Assembly: GCA_902774295.1 (NCBI GenBank)
Contig: CACYHP010000005.1
Location: forward strand, 1-64,000
Reading direction: 5' to 3'
DNA from: an uncultured Bacteroidia bacterium
GTDB lineage: Bacteria > Bacteroidota > Bacteroidia > Bacteroidales > F082
DNA: 64,000 bases
The notes beneath the pieces were generated by a model. That model saw nothing but the letters and a program-made list of their open reading frames with translations. It ran no database searches and was not told the DNA's origin. Positions 9,031 through 18,940 of this stretch are shown here, one piece after another (position 1 is the stretch's first letter; every line of letters starts with the position of its first letter). Both the position numbers and the translations under genes were made by a program.

Positions 9031-9855
9031 ATGGCTTTAAAGAAATATAAACCAACTACTCCAGGTCAGCGCTTCAAAGTTATCAGCGCGTTTGACGAGA
9101 TTACGACCAACAAGCCGGAGAGATCGTTGCTTGCTCCAAAGAAGAGCACCGGCGGCCGTAACAATACTGGTAAAGAGACTGTCCGCAACATTGGCGGTGG
9201 TCACAAGCAGAAGTACAGAATTATCGACTTCAAGCGCGATAAAGACGGTATCAAAGGTATCGTAAAGACTATCGAATACGATCCGAACCGTACAGCACGC
9301 ATCGCATTGGTGGTTTACGCCGACGGCGAAAAGCGTTATATCATCGCACCTCAGGGCTTGAAGGTCGGACAAGAGGTGATGTCAGGCAAGGATGCCACTC
9401 CGAACATCGGTAACACATTGTTCTTGAGCGATGTTCCGTTCGGTACAATCATCCACAACATCGAGTTGCGTCCAGGTCAGGGTGCCAAGATGGCGCGCAG
9501 CGCAGGCGCATACGCACAGCTGATGTCACGTGATGGTAAATACGCCATCTTGAAGATGCCTTCAGGTGAGACCCGTCTCATCCTCCAGGCTTGCAGAGCT
9601 ACAATTGGAACAGTGTCAAATGCTGACCACAACCTCGAGAAATCAGGTAAGGCAGGTCGCAGCCGCTGGTTAGGCCGTCGTCCACGCGTCCGTGGCGTCG
9701 TTATGAACCCAGTCGATCACCCGATGGGTGGTGGTGAAGGCCGTGCATCTGGTGGCCATCCAAGAAGCCGCAAGGGCTTACCGGCAAAGGGCTACAAGAC
9801 ACGTCATCCAAAGAACGCATCCAACAAGTATATCATTGAAAGACGTAAGAAGTAA
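9031..9855 (+). CDS. rplB: 50S ribosomal protein L2
   Basis: The 274-residue protein is near the peptidyl-transferase centre and helps subunit joining. The C-terminal signature [19 protein letters not shown] contains the conserved histidine studied for activity, followed by [14 protein letters not shown]. It is full length, ending in RRKK. Confidence 0.97.
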   Translation: MALKKYKPTTPGQRFKVISAFDEITTNKPERSLLAPKKSTGGRNNTGKETVRNIGGGHKQKYRIIDFKRDKDGIKGIVKTIEYDPNRTARIALVVYADGEKRYIIAPQGLKVGQEVMSGKDATPNIGNTLFLSDVPFGTIIHNIELRPGQGAKMARSAGAYAQLMSRDGKYAILKMPSGETRLILQACRATIGTVSNADHNLEKSGKAGRSRWLGRRPRVRGVVMNPVDHPMGGGEGRASGGHPRSRKGLPAKGYKTRHPKNASNKYIIERRKK

Positions 9856-9880
9856 TTAACCAAGTAAAAAGAAAGAAATT

Positions 9881-10153
9881 ATGAGTCGTTCACTTAAAAA
9901 AGGACCATATATCCACTATAAACTCGAACAGAGAGTTTTGGATAATGTAGCAACAGGAAAGAAGACCGTGATCAAGACTTGGTCAAGAGCTTCAATGATT
10001 TCACCTGATTTCGTTGGACAAACCATCGCTGTTCACAACGGTAATAAATTCATCCCGGTTTACGTGACTGAAAACATGGTTGGACACAAACTCGGCGAGT
10101 TCGCACCAACACGTACCTTCAGAGGCCACGCCGGTAACAGAAAAGATAAATAA
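9881..10153 (+). CDS. rpsS: 30S ribosomal protein S19
   Basis: The 90-residue product starts [15 protein letters not shown] and has [22 protein letters not shown] and [15 protein letters not shown], the normal S19 blocks. It pairs with S13 in the head of the small subunit. It is nine bases from rplV. Confidence 0.96.
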   Translation: MSRSLKKGPYIHYKLEQRVLDNVATGKKTVIKTWSRASMISPDFVGQTIAVHNGNKFIPVYVTENMVGHKLGEFAPTRTFRGHAGNRKDK

Positions 10154-10161
10154 TAAGTACT

Positions 10162-10599
10162 ATGGGAGCAAGAAAACATAATACAGCAGAAGCTAGAAAA
10201 GCAGCTAAGAAGCAGGTCGCCATTGCAAAATACAATGATATCCCTACTTCACCACGCAAAATGCGCTTGGTCGCTGACATGATCAGAGGAATGAAAGTGG
10301 AACTTGCACTGCATGCCTTATTATACTCACCAAAAGCAGCTGCAAAGCCGGTGTACAAATTACTCCGCTCTGCAATCGCCAACTGGGAAGCTAAGAACGA
10401 AGGTAAGCGCATCGAAGACGCTAACCTGTACGTAAAAGAGATCTTTGTTGATGAAGGCCGCACACTGAAACGTATTCAGCCAGCCCCACAGGGTCGTGCA
10501 CACCGCATCCGCAAACGTTCTAACCACGTCACTATCATCGTCGATAGCAGACTTGCAGAAATGAATGCAGCAGAAGCTAATGTTGAAGAAAAGAATTAA
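10162..10599 (+). CDS. rplV: 50S ribosomal protein L22
   Basis: The 145-residue protein has the conserved [14 protein letters not shown] and the hairpin [20 protein letters not shown] that lines the exit tunnel, the macrolide-resistance region; I see no deletion there. A short acidic tail AEANVEEKN extends the C-terminus. It precedes rpsC in standard order. Confidence 0.95.
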   Translation: MGARKHNTAEARKAAKKQVAIAKYNDIPTSPRKMRLVADMIRGMKVELALHALLYSPKAAAKPVYKLLRSAIANWEAKNEGKRIEDANLYVKEIFVDEGRTLKRIQPAPQGRAHRIRKRSNHVTIIVDSRLAEMNAAEANVEEKN

Positions 10600-10610
10600 T
10601 TAAGATTACA

Positions 10611-11345
10611 ATGGGACAGAAAACTCATCCAATAGGTTTAAGACTCGGAGTCATCAAAGGTTGGGACTCAAACTGGTACTGTGGAAAAGAAACAGCCAAG
10701 AATATCGGAGAAGACGATAAGATCCGTAAGTATCTCACCGCTCGTCTCGGTAAGGCTAGTATCTCAAAAATCGGTATCGAACGCTCGATTAAGCTCGTCA
10801 CAGTCACTATCTTCACAGCTCGTCCAGGTGTCATCATCGGTAAAGGTGGTACAGAGGTCGATAAGTTGAAGGAAGAGATGAAGAAGCTCATCGGTAAGGA
10901 GATTCAGATCAACATCAGCGAGATCAAGAGACCAGAACTTGACGCATTCATCGTGGCAAGTTCAATCGCAAAACAAATTGAAGGACGTGTATCATTCCGC
11001 CGCGCCATCAAGAAGGCTGTGTCAGATACAATGAGAATTGGTGCCGAAGGTATCAAAGTCATCGCATCAGGCCGTGTCGGTGGTGCTGAAATGGCTCGTC
11101 AGGAAACTTACAAGGAAGGTCGTATTCCGCTGCATACATTGCGCGCTGACATCGACTACTCTCTCGTGGAAGCTCACACATCATACGGTCGCATCGGTAT
11201 TAAGGTGTGGATCTGCAAAGGTGAGATCTACGGTCGTCCAGAACTGGTGCCTACCACCACAGCAGCAGCTGCACCTAAGAAGGGTGGAAACGCTGGCAAA
11301 CCAAACGGTGGCGCCCCACGTCGTAATAAACGTACTACAAAGTAA
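10611..11345 (+). CDS. rpsC: 30S ribosomal protein S3
   Basis: The 244-residue protein carries the KH domain motif [17 protein letters not shown] that contacts mRNA at the entry channel. The C-terminal part [19 protein letters not shown] is a low-complexity basic tail, making it longer than the core family. S3 and S4 form the ribosomal helicase. Confidence 0.96.
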   Translation: MGQKTHPIGLRLGVIKGWDSNWYCGKETAKNIGEDDKIRKYLTARLGKASISKIGIERSIKLVTVTIFTARPGVIIGKGGTEVDKLKEEMKKLIGKEIQINISEIKRPELDAFIVASSIAKQIEGRVSFRRAIKKAVSDTMRIGAEGIKVIASGRVGGAEMARQETYKEGRIPLHTLRADIDYSLVEAHTSYGRIGIKVWICKGEIYGRPELVPTTTAAAAPKKGGNAGKPNGGAPRRNKRTTK

Positions 11346-11366
11346 TAGAATTAAAAAAGATAAGAG

Positions 11367-11786
11367 ATGTTACAACCTAAAAGAACAAGATACAGAAGAC
11401 CTCAGAAGGGCAAGATGAAAGGCAACGCACACCGCGGCCATGAACTCGCCTTCGGTACTTTTGGTATTAAAACACTTGAGGAACACCTGATCACAGCACG
11501 CCAGATTGAGGCTGCACGTCAAGCTGTCACACGTCACATGAAACGTGAAGGACAGATTTGGATCAGAATATTCCCTGACAAACCTATCACCAAGAAGCCT
11601 CTCGAGGTTCGTATGGGTAAAGGTAAGGGAGACGTCGAGTACTTCGTAGCTCGCGTAACTCCAGGTCACATGCTTTTCGAAGCTGCGGGCGTGCCGCTTG
11701 AAGTAGCAAAAGAAGCACTCCGCTTAGCCGCTCAAAAGCTTCCTGTAGCAACTAAGTTTGTGGTTAGAAGAGATTATGTCGAATAA
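11367..11786 (+). CDS. rplP: 50S ribosomal protein L16
   Basis: The 139-residue protein starts [19 protein letters not shown] and includes [35 protein letters not shown] and the C-terminal [13 protein letters not shown]16 positions tRNA elbows in the A site. The start was taken at the first family-like methionine. Confidence 0.95.
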   Translation: MLQPKRTRYRRPQKGKMKGNAHRGHELAFGTFGIKTLEEHLITARQIEAARQAVTRHMKREGQIWIRIFPDKPITKKPLEVRMGKGKGDVEYFVARVTPGHMLFEAAGVPLEVAKEALRLAAQKLPVATKFVVRRDYVE

Positions 11787-11802
11787 AAAACAGTAACGCA
11801 TC

Positions 11803-12009
11803 ATGAAGAAAGAAGCAATCAATGAATTAAGCACTGCTGATCTGATGGAACGTATTGAGGCCACACGCGCACAGTACATCAAGATGAAAATGCAACACGC
11901 AGTTTCTCCATTGGATAATCCGAACACAATCAGCGCAACCCGCAAACAGATCGCACGTATGCTGACAGAGCTTACAAAGCGTCAGAATGCAGAACAGAAC
12001 GTTAAATAA
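11803..12009 (+). CDS. rpmC: 50S ribosomal protein L29
   Basis: The 68-residue, mostly helical protein has NELSTADLMERIEATRAQYIKMKM and the closing segment TRKQIARMLTELTKR. It sits beside L23 at the tunnel exit. Its position between rplP and rpsQ is standard. Confidence 0.93.
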   Translation: MKKEAINELSTADLMERIEATRAQYIKMKMQHAVSPLDNPNTISATRKQIARMLTELTKRQNAEQNVK

Positions 12010-12030
12010 TAAACGACGAAAGGAATAAAC

Positions 12031-12285
12031 ATGGAAAGAAATCTTAGAAAAGAGAGAATCGGCGTTGTAGCCAGCAATAAGATGGATAAGACGATCGTCG
12101 TTGTGATTGAACGTCGTACTAAACACCCGATTTACGGTAAATTTGTTAAGAAATCAACAAGATTCTTCGCACACGACGAGAAAAATGAATGCAACATCGG
12201 TGACACCGTGCGCATCATGGAAACACGTCCTATGAGCAAGAACAAACGTTGGAGACTCGTTGAAATAATAGAAAGGGCCAAGTAA
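12031..12285 (+). CDS. rpsQ: 30S ribosomal protein S17
   Basis: The 84-residue OB-fold protein has [19 protein letters not shown], the block [11 protein letters not shown] and [24 protein letters not shown]. Its stop overlaps the rplN start by one base. It binds 16S rRNA early in assembly. Confidence 0.95.
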   Translation: MERNLRKERIGVVASNKMDKTIVVVIERRTKHPIYGKFVKKSTRFFAHDEKNECNIGDTVRIMETRPMSKNKRWRLVEIIERAK

Positions 12286-12653
12286 TGTTACAACAAGAAT
12301 CAAGACTTGCAGTAGCCGACAATAGCGGTGCAAAGGAAGTGCTCTGCATCAGAGTATTAGGCGGAACCAAGAAACGTTATGCCCGTATCGGCGACGTCAT
12401 CGTGGTTACAGTAAAAGACGCTCTTCCAAGCGGTAACGTGAAGAAGGGTTCAGTAGTAAAGGCAGTCGTAGTCCGCACAAAGAAGGAAACACGCCGTCCT
12501 GACGGATCATACATCCGCTTCGACGACAACGCATGCGTCCTCCTCAATGGACAAGGCGAAATGTTAGGAACTCGTATCTTTGGACCAGTAGCCAGAGAGT
12601 TGCGTGAGAAACAGTATATGAAAATCGTATCTCTTGCACCTGAGGTACTCTAA
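12285..12653 (+). CDS. rplN: 50S ribosomal protein L14
   Basis: The 122-residue protein opens [18 protein letters not shown] and contains [17 protein letters not shown] and the closing [20 protein letters not shown], both typical. L14 forms an intersubunit bridge and is the docking site of RsfS-type silencing factors. Confidence 0.96.
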   Translation: MLQQESRLAVADNSGAKEVLCIRVLGGTKKRYARIGDVIVVTVKDALPSGNVKKGSVVKAVVVRTKKETRRPDGSYIRFDDNACVLLNGQGEMLGTRIFGPVARELREKQYMKIVSLAPEVL

Positions 12654-12672
12654 TTAAGAAAGGAAAAAAGCT

Positions 12673-12990
12673 ATGAGTAAAATGTTCGTAAAGAAAGGCG
12701 ACAACGTAGTCGTTATCGCTGGAACCCAGAAGGGCAAGAAAGGTACAGTGCTCAGCGTCGATACAGAGAAGAACCGCGTCATCGTCGACGGCGTCAACCT
12801 CGTGTCGAAACATACGAGACCTAATACCGAGAACCCTAAAGGTGGTATCATAAAGAAAGAAGCTTCCATCCATGCCTCAAACGTCATGGTTTGTGACAAG
12901 GACGGTAAAGCCGGCCGCATCGGTCGTAAAAAAGATGAACAAGGAAAATCAATCCGTTATTCAAAAAAATCAGGGGAGGTTATTAAATAA
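12673..12990 (+). CDS. rplX: 50S ribosomal protein L24
   Basis: The 105-residue protein has the KOW motif [20 protein letters not shown] and the block [15 protein letters not shown]. It initiates 50S assembly. Its stop codon overlaps the rplE start by one base, so the two are likely coupled. Confidence 0.95.
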   Translation: MSKMFVKKGDNVVVIAGTQKGKKGTVLSVDTEKNRVIVDGVNLVSKHTRPNTENPKGGIIKKEASIHASNVMVCDKDGKAGRIGRKKDEQGKSIRYSKKSGEVIK

Positions 12991-13547
12991 TGAACTATCA
13001 ACCCAAACTCAGAGAACAGTATAAGAGCGAAATCGTGCCTGCGTTGATGAAGGAATTCAACTACAAATCCGTGATGCAGGTTCCACGGCTTTTGAAAATT
13101 TCGCTCAATCAGGGTATCGGTGCAGCTCTTGCCGATAAGAAACTGATTGACTATGGTGTAGAGGAAATGACAGCTATCACCGGACAAAAAGCCGTTCCGA
13201 CAATTTCTAGACACGACGTTTCTAACTTCAAGCTTCGTCGTGGTAACCCGATCGGCGTGCGCGTGACGTTGCGCGGTGACAAGATGTACGAATTTCTCGA
13301 ACGCTTAGTCGCTGTCGCCCTTCCACGTGTTCGTGACTTCAGAGGTATTAACGACAAAGGTTTCGATGGCCGTGGCAACTACAGCTTCGGTGTCACCGAA
13401 CAGATCATCTTCCCAGAGATCGACATGGACAAAGTCAACAAGATCAACGGTATGGATATCACTTTCGTCACATCAGCGAACACCGACAAGGAAGCAATGG
13501 CCTTGTTGAAACAGTTTGGTCTTCCATTTAAAAACCAGAAAAAATAA
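12990..13547 (+). CDS. rplE: 50S ribosomal protein L5
   Basis: The 185-residue protein binds 5S rRNA. Recognisable blocks are [33 protein letters not shown] and [18 protein letters not shown]. It starts directly on the stop codon of rplX and ends eight bases before rpsN. Confidence 0.96.
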   Translation: MNYQPKLREQYKSEIVPALMKEFNYKSVMQVPRLLKISLNQGIGAALADKKLIDYGVEEMTAITGQKAVPTISRHDVSNFKLRRGNPIGVRVTLRGDKMYEFLERLVAVALPRVRDFRGINDKGFDGRGNYSFGVTEQIIFPEIDMDKVNKINGMDITFVTSANTDKEAMALLKQFGLPFKNQKK

Positions 13548-13554
13548 GTAAGAT

Positions 13555-13824
13555 ATGGCAAAAGAATCAATGAAAGCGCGTGAGCGCAAGAGAATGGCGA
13601 TGGTAGAGAAATACGCTGAGAAACGCGCAGCCCTCAAGGCAGCCGGCGACTACGTAGGTCTCCAGAAGCTCCCAAGAAACGCTTCACCAATCCGCGTACA
13701 CAATCGTTGTCAGCTTACAGGACGTCCAAAAGGTTATATGCGTCAGTTCGGCATCTCACGTATCAACTTCCGTGAAATGGCCCTCAAAGGCTTGATCCCA
13801 GGTGTTAAAAAAGCAAGTTGGTAA
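13555..13824 (+). CDS. rpsN: 30S ribosomal protein S14 (zinc-free form)
   Basis: The 89-residue product is the longer S14 form without the two CxxC pairs; it has a single cysteine in [17 protein letters not shown]. The C-terminal [17 protein letters not shown] is typical. The zinc-independent form is consistent with the zinc-ligand-poor L36 in the same operon. Confidence 0.95.
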   Translation: MAKESMKARERKRMAMVEKYAEKRAALKAAGDYVGLQKLPRNASPIRVHNRCQLTGRPKGYMRQFGISRINFREMALKGLIPGVKKASW

Positions 13825-13845
13825 TTAATTAAAAGGATTAAAACT

Positions 13846-14244
13846 ATGATTACAGACCCTATAGCAGATTTTTTGACACGCGTACGCAATGCCGTCAACG
13901 CTAAACATAGAATCGTGGAAGTCCCTGCTTCAAATGTGAAGAAGGCTATCACCAAGATCCTCTTCGAAAAAGGCTATATCCTTAACTATAAGTTCGAAGA
14001 AGAAGGCCCACAAGGTACTATTAAGATCGCTCTTAAATACCACCCTGTTACCAAACAGCCAGCTATCGTGACAATCGAGCGCGTTTCACGCCCAGGTCTT
14101 CGTCAGTATGCTGACTCAGAAAACCTCCCGAGAGTCATGAACGGTCTTGGCATCGCTATCATCTCGACTTCAAGAGGCATTATGACAGATAAAGAAGCCC
14201 GCAATCTCCATATCGGAGGCGAAGTGTTGTGCTATGTATCATAA
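13846..14244 (+). CDS. rpsH: 30S ribosomal protein S8
   Basis: The 132-residue protein begins MITDPIADFLTRVRNA and ends ISTSRGIMTDKEARN...GGEVLCYVS, the normal S8 ends. In E. coli S8 represses the spc operon by binding near rplE. Any such site here is not evident by eye. Confidence 0.96.
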   Translation: MITDPIADFLTRVRNAVNAKHRIVEVPASNVKKAITKILFEKGYILNYKFEEEGPQGTIKIALKYHPVTKQPAIVTIERVSRPGLRQYADSENLPRVMNGLGIAIISTSRGIMTDKEARNLHIGGEVLCYVS

Positions 14245-14261
14245 TATAGGAGGAAACAGAA

Positions 14262-14822
14262 ATGGCATTATCAAGAATCGGTAAATTACCTATTGCAATC
14301 CCAGCAGGTACTGAGGTTACAATTAAAGATAACGTTATCACAGTCAAGGGTAAACTTGGCACATTGAGCCAGGATTTCCACGGCGACGTCGACGTTAAAG
14401 TAGAAGACGGTCACATCCACGTAGCACCGGCTAACATCCCTAACGCTTCAGCCAAACACGGTCTCTACCGCGCATTGTTCTTCAATATGGTGAAAGGCGT
14501 ATCAGAAGGTTTCGAAACAGTTCAGGAATTTGTCGGCGTCGGCTACAAAGCTGAAGCAAAAGCTAACGGCAAACAGCTCGAACTCTCACTCGGTTTCTCA
14601 CACAACATGATTTTCGTCATGCCAGCAGAAATCACATGCGAGACCATCAACGAAAGAGGTAAGAACCCTATCCTCAAGATGCGTTCATACGATAAGCAGT
14701 TGCTCGGCCAGGTCGCAGCAAAGATCCGTTCATACCGTAAACCTGAACCTTACAAGGGCAAGGGTATCAAGTTTGAAGGTGAAGTGCTCCGTCGTAAGGC
14801 AGGTAAGGCAGCAGGTAAATAA
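14262..14822 (+). CDS. rplF: 50S ribosomal protein L6
   Basis: The 186-residue protein shows the two L6 repeats, with SRIGKLPIAIPAGTEVTI at the start and GQVAAKIRSYRKPEPYKGKG near the end. It lies near the factor-binding site of the large subunit. It is full length with a basic AGKAAGK tail. Confidence 0.96.
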   Translation: MALSRIGKLPIAIPAGTEVTIKDNVITVKGKLGTLSQDFHGDVDVKVEDGHIHVAPANIPNASAKHGLYRALFFNMVKGVSEGFETVQEFVGVGYKAEAKANGKQLELSLGFSHNMIFVMPAEITCETINERGKNPILKMRSYDKQLLGQVAAKIRSYRKPEPYKGKGIKFEGEVLRRKAGKAAGK

Positions 14823-14848
14823 TGTTTAATTTTTAAAACGCAAGAAAG

Positions 14849-15202
14849 ATGAATAAGAAGATTGAAAGAAGATTAAACATCAAGAGACGCGTTCGTAAGG
14901 TCGTTTTCGGCACTGCAGCACGCCCAAGAATGTCTGTCTTTAGAAGCAACAAGCAGATTTACGTTCAGCTTATCGACGATGAGGCTGGCAAGACATTAGT
15001 CGCTGCAAGCTCAACAGAGAACGGCATTGAACAGGAGAAGATTACAAAGATCGAGAAGGCAGCTAAAGTCGGCAACCTCGTAGCTGAAAAAGCAAAGGCA
15101 GCTGGCATCGAGACAGTCGTGTTCGATCGTAACGGTTATTTGTATCACGGAAGAGTTAAGTCTTTAGCAGACGGCGCTCGTAATGGAGGATTAAAATTCT
15201 AA
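14849..15202 (+). CDS. rplR: 50S ribosomal protein L18
   Basis: The 117-residue protein has [35 protein letters not shown] and the C-terminal [20 protein letters not shown]. It binds 5S rRNA together with L5 and L25. The next gene, rpsE, starts five bases later. Confidence 0.95.
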   Translation: MNKKIERRLNIKRRVRKVVFGTAARPRMSVFRSNKQIYVQLIDDEAGKTLVAASSTENGIEQEKITKIEKAAKVGNLVAEKAKAAGIETVVFDRNGYLYHGRVKSLADGARNGGLKF

Positions 15203-15207
15203 AAACT

Positions 15208-15726
15208 ATGGCAGAAGTCAACGTAAAAAAAGTGAAAACTTCGGAAATCGAGTTGAAAGAACGTTTGGTTCACGTCGGCCGTGTGACTAAGGTCACCAAG
15301 GGTGGACGCGCCTTTACCTTCGCAGCCCTCGTCGTCGTCGGCAATGAAAACGGCGTAGTAGGTTACGGCCTCGGTAAAGCCAAGGAAGTTCAAGCCGCTG
15401 TTCAGAAAGGCACTGAAGATGCAAAGAAGAACCTCATTAAGGTTCCGGTCATCAACGGTACTCTTCCACACGAACAATACGGAAAATATTGCGGTGCTTA
15501 CGTATACATCCAACCAGCTACCCCTGGTACCGGTGTCATCGCAGGCGGTGCAATGCGTGCTGTTCTCGAAAGCGTAGGCGTTAAGAACGTTCTCGCAAAG
15601 TCAAAAGGTTCATCAAACCCTCACTCAGTGGTGAAAGCTACATTCGCAGCATTGTCACAGATGCGCGACGCACGCACAGTAGCCCAGATGAGAGGCGTGG
15701 ATATGGATGTGGTGTTTAACGGATAA
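15208..15726 (+). CDS. rpsE: 30S ribosomal protein S5
   Basis: The 172-residue protein carries [20 protein letters not shown], the double-stranded RNA-binding fold, and [19 protein letters not shown] plus [16 protein letters not shown]5 affects decoding fidelity with S4 and S12. The spectinomycin-loop region near the N-terminus shows no deletion. Confidence 0.96.
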   Translation: MAEVNVKKVKTSEIELKERLVHVGRVTKVTKGGRAFTFAALVVVGNENGVVGYGLGKAKEVQAAVQKGTEDAKKNLIKVPVINGTLPHEQYGKYCGAYVYIQPATPGTGVIAGGAMRAVLESVGVKNVLAKSKGSSNPHSVVKATFAALSQMRDARTVAQMRGVDMDVVFNG

Positions 15727-15745
15727 TCTAAAAAATTTGAACGAA

Positions 15746-15928
15746 ATGAAAAAAGTAAGAATAACTCAGATTAGAAGTGGCATCGGCAGACCACAGGATC
15801 AGAAGGACACTCTGAAAAGCTTGAACCTCAGAAAAATGCATCAGTCAGTTGAAGTGGACATGGAAAACCCTTCAGTGGCTGGCATGGTCGAGAAAGTGAA
15901 ACACCTTCTTAAAATTGAAGAAATCTAA
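15746..15928 (+). CDS. rpmD: 50S ribosomal protein L30
   Basis: The 60-residue protein starts at ATG 15746 (MKKVRITQIRSGIGRP); the open frame upstream to 15707 runs back into rpsE and is not family-like. The block QKDTLKSLNLRKMHQ is diagnostic. It has the standard short bacterial length. Confidence 0.95.
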   Translation: MKKVRITQIRSGIGRPQDQKDTLKSLNLRKMHQSVEVDMENPSVAGMVEKVKHLLKIEEI

Positions 15929-15956
15929 TTGTTAAACTAAGAAATTAAAAATAGTT

Positions 15957-16400
15957 ATGGATCTTAGTAATCTTAAACCGGCAGAAGGTTCTGTAAAGGA
16001 TCGCAAGAGAATCGGTCGCGGACAGGGCTCAGGCTACGGTGGAACATCCACACGCGGTCACAAAGGAGCTGGCTCACGCTCAGGAAACACTCATAAGATC
16101 GGTTTCGAAGGCGGCCAGATGCCTCTCGCACGTCTCGTGCCTAAGTACGGATTCAAGAACATCAACCGCGTGGAATACCGCGCCGTCAATATTGAGGTTC
16201 TCGAAGACTTCGCTAACAGCGGCATTACAGAAATCACCCCAGAACTGTTGAAAGACAACGGTTTCGTCGGAAGAAATGAACTTGTTAAAATTCTCGGAAA
16301 CGGTGAATTGACAAAAGCAGTCAACGTGAAAGCCAACGCATGGTCAAAAGGCGCTGAAGAGGCTATCACAAAGGCTGGCGGTACTATTGAGAAAATTTAA
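15957..16400 (+). CDS. rplO: 50S ribosomal protein L15
   Basis: The 147-residue protein starts MDLSNLKPAEGSVKDRKRIG and has the glycine-rich RNA-binding GRGQGSGYGGTSTRGHKG followed by GFEGGQMPLARLVPK. It directly precedes secY, as in other spc operons. Confidence 0.96.
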   Translation: MDLSNLKPAEGSVKDRKRIGRGQGSGYGGTSTRGHKGAGSRSGNTHKIGFEGGQMPLARLVPKYGFKNINRVEYRAVNIEVLEDFANSGITEITPELLKDNGFVGRNELVKILGNGELTKAVNVKANAWSKGAEEAITKAGGTIEKI

Positions 16401-16419
16401 TCAACTAAACTGAAGAGAT

Positions 16420-17826
16420 ATGAAGGAGTTATTAATAGTGTTTTTGGTGTGCCTCGTCATCGCTGCTATTCTTTGGAGTAACAGACGACTCAGAGAGAAC
16501 ATCCAGAATATCTTTAAAATCGAGGAACTTCGCAAGAGAATCCTCTTTACGCTGTTGATCATCCTGATCTACCGCTTCGGATCATACGTGGTTCTTCCAG
16601 GTGTCGACCCTAATGAGCTGGCAGCGTTGAAAAACCAAAGCAGTTCCGGTCTCCTTGGTTTGTTGAATATGTTCTCAGGCGGTGCTTTCGCAAATGCCTC
16701 AGTGTTCGCACTCGGTATCATGCCTTACATCACCGCAAGTATTATCATACAGTTGCTCGGCATGGCTATCCCTTACTTCCAGCGTTTGCAGAAAGAAGGC
16801 GAGAGCGGCCATCGCAAGATCAACCAGATCACTCGTTACCTTACAGTGCTTATCGTGGCAGTGCAGGCTCCAGGTTACATCGCTAACCTCAGAGCTCAGC
16901 TGCCTGCGACAGCAATCTACCCATTCAACGGAGCAGCCCCATCATTGTTCTTCTGGATTTCCTCAGTGATAATCCTCATCGCAGGAACATTGTTCATCAT
17001 GTGGCTCGGCGAACGTATCACCGATAAGGGTATTGGCAATGGTATCTCACTCATCATTATGATCGGTATCATCGCACGTCTCCCATTCGCATTGTTCGCT
17101 GAAATCGCTTCACGCTTCACACAGGGTACAGGCGGTCCGATCTTCTTCTTGCTTGAGATCGTGTTCCTCGTACTCGTTGTTATCATGACAATCCTTCTCG
17201 TACAAGGTACCCGCAAAATCCCGGTACAGTATGCAAAACGCGTTGTCGGTAACAAACAGTACGGCGGAGTGCGCCAGTACATCCCGTTGAAAGTGAACGC
17301 CGCTGGTGTTATGCCTATCATCTTCGCACAGGCAATCATGTTCATCCCTATCACTTTCTTCAGATATTCTGATCCTGAAAGCATGGGCGGATTCATGAGA
17401 GCTATGGTTAACATGAATGGCTTCTGGTACAACTTCGTGTTCTTTATCCTCATCGTCCTCTTCACATACTTCTATACAGCTGTGACCATCAACCCGGCTC
17501 AGATGGCAGAAGATATCAAGAAGAACGGTGGATTCATCCCTGGCGTGAAACCTGGAAAACAGACGAAAGACTATATCGATACCATTATGTCAAGAATAAC
17601 CTTCCCAGGATCGTTGTTCCTCGGCGTCGTGGCTATCATGCCTGCTCTCGTCTCTATCATGGGCGTCAACCAGCAGTTCAGCCAGTTCTACGGCGGAACA
17701 TCATTGCTGATTCTCGTCGGTGTGGTGCTGGATACATTGCAACAGATTGAAAGTCATCTCCTTATGCGTCATTATGACGGTCTCACAAAGTCAGGTCGTA
17801 TCAAAGGCCGCGTAGGTAGGATGTAA
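16420..17826 (+). CDS. secY: Protein translocase subunit SecY with an N-terminal hydrophobic extension
   Basis: The 468-residue protein is the channel subunit of the Sec translocon in the inner membrane. From FKIEELRKRILFTLLIILIY onward it matches SecY through GERITDKGIGNGISLII, the plug region and the C-terminal DTLQQIESHLLMRHYDG. Before that lie about 32 extra residues (MKELLIVFLVCLVIAAILWS) that look like an additional membrane segment or signal anchor. I see no later ATG that would remove it and keep TM1. This would give 11 rather than 10 membrane segments. It follows rplO by 19 bases and precedes map. Confidence 0.95.
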   Translation: MKELLIVFLVCLVIAAILWSNRRLRENIQNIFKIEELRKRILFTLLIILIYRFGSYVVLPGVDPNELAALKNQSSSGLLGLLNMFSGGAFANASVFALGIMPYITASIIIQLLGMAIPYFQRLQKEGESGHRKINQITRYLTVLIVAVQAPGYIANLRAQLPATAIYPFNGAAPSLFFWISSVIILIAGTLFIMWLGERITDKGIGNGISLIIMIGIIARLPFALFAEIASRFTQGTGGPIFFLLEIVFLVLVVIMTILLVQGTRKIPVQYAKRVVGNKQYGGVRQYIPLKVNAAGVMPIIFAQAIMFIPITFFRYSDPESMGGFMRAMVNMNGFWYNFVFFILIVLFTYFYTAVTINPAQMAEDIKKNGGFIPGVKPGKQTKDYIDTIMSRITFPGSLFLGVVAIMPALVSIMGVNQQFSQFYGGTSLLILVGVVLDTLQQIESHLLMRHYDGLTKSGRIKGRVGRM

Positions 17827-17838
17827 TTTCTAAATAAA

Positions 17839-18615
17839 ATGATTCATTTCAGAACAGATAACGAAATTGAATTGCTGAGACAAGCTGCTTTGCTCGTGGG
17901 TAAAACCCTCGGCGAGGTAGGAAAGCATATACGTCCGGGAGTCCGTACCATCGACCTCGACAAACTCGCAGAAGAGTTCATCAGAGATCACGGAGCGACT
18001 CCAGCCTTCAAAGGCTACGACGGATTTCCCGGAAGTCTATGCATCTCTGTCAACGAACAAGTGGTTCACGGCATTCCGGGCAACTACGAGCTCCGCGACG
18101 GTGATATAGTCTCAATCGACTGCGGCACAGTGCTGAACGGTTACGTCGGTGACTCAGCCTACACATTCTGCTGCGGCGAGGTGTCGGAAGAGGTGAAGCT
18201 CCTTCTCAAACGCACAAAGGAATCACTCTACAAAGGTATCGAGGCTGCAGTGGCAGGCAATCGCATCGGCGATATCGGTTACGCAGTGCAAAGCCACGTT
18301 GAGCAATTCGGTTACGGCGTCGTCCGCGAGCTCGTCGGACATGGCGTAGGACGCAAAATGCACGAAGACCCACAGGTGCCTAACTACGGAAAACGTGGAA
18401 CAGGCGTCAAGTTGAGCGAAGGCATGGTGCTCGCCATCGAACCGATGATAACTCTCGGAAAGAAAGAAATCGTGCAGGAACGTGACGGTTGGACTATCAC
18501 CACACGTGACAGAAAACCAGCCGCTCACTTCGAACACGATATCGCGGTACGCCACGGCAAAGCCGAAATATTATCAAGTTTTGAATGGGCTGAAGCAGTA
18601 GAAAACAACCAATAA
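17839..18615 (+). CDS. map: Type I methionine aminopeptidase
   Basis: The 258-residue cytosolic enzyme removes the initiator methionine from nascent proteins. Metal ligands are visible in order: DCGTVLNGYVGDSAYTF with its two aspartates, ELVGHGVGRKMHEDP with histidine, LAIEPMI with glutamate and HFEHDIAV with glutamate. It lies between secY and infA, a common arrangement that links targeting and N-terminal maturation to ribosome synthesis. Confidence 0.96.
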   Translation: MIHFRTDNEIELLRQAALLVGKTLGEVGKHIRPGVRTIDLDKLAEEFIRDHGATPAFKGYDGFPGSLCISVNEQVVHGIPGNYELRDGDIVSIDCGTVLNGYVGDSAYTFCCGEVSEEVKLLLKRTKESLYKGIEAAVAGNRIGDIGYAVQSHVEQFGYGVVRELVGHGVGRKMHEDPQVPNYGKRGTGVKLSEGMVLAIEPMITLGKKEIVQERDGWTITTRDRKPAAHFEHDIAVRHGKAEILSSFEWAEAVENNQ

Positions 18616-18627
18616 AAAGAAAGCAAT

Positions 18628-18846
18628 ATGGCAAAACAATTGTCGATAGAACAAGACGGTACAGTAACAGAATCACTCGGTAATGCAATGTTCCGGGTTG
18701 AATTGGAGAACGGACTGCAAATCATCGCACACATCTCCGGAAAGATGCGTATGCATTACATAAAAATTCTCCCTGGGGACAAGGTGAGACTCGAGATGTC
18801 GCCTTACGATTTGACAAAAGGTCGTATAACTTTCAGGTACAAATAA
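18628..18846 (+). CDS. infA: Translation initiation factor IF-1
   Basis: The 72-residue OB-fold protein occupies the A site during initiation. The sequence [18 protein letters not shown] and [19 protein letters not shown] are diagnostic, and it ends [13 protein letters not shown]. It is 12 bases after map. Confidence 0.97.
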   Translation: MAKQLSIEQDGTVTESLGNAMFRVELENGLQIIAHISGKMRMHYIKILPGDKVRLEMSPYDLTKGRITFRYK

Positions 18847-18860
18847 AAATTTGCACCAAT

Positions 18861-18893
18861 TTGTAAAAGGTAACGCAAAAAATTGTAATTTTG
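18861..18893 (+). promoter_or_regulatory. Internal promoter before rpmJ and the alpha-type genes
   Basis: TTG at 18861-18863 and TAATTTTG at 18886-18893 are 22 bases apart, the same geometry as the promoter before rpsL. It lies in the 94-base gap between infA and rpmJ and would give rpmJ, rpsM, rpsK, rpsD, rpoA and rplQ their own transcription. Confidence 0.6.
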
Positions 18894-18940
18894 CGCGCTA
18901 AAAATAAATGCTTCGAAAAAAATAAAAAAAAGTATATAAA

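Noticed and set aside
16917-17465. Long minus-strand open frame opposite secY (182 codons)
   Set aside because: It lies wholly within a conserved gene, with a composition dictated by the SecY codons, and has no recognisable domain.
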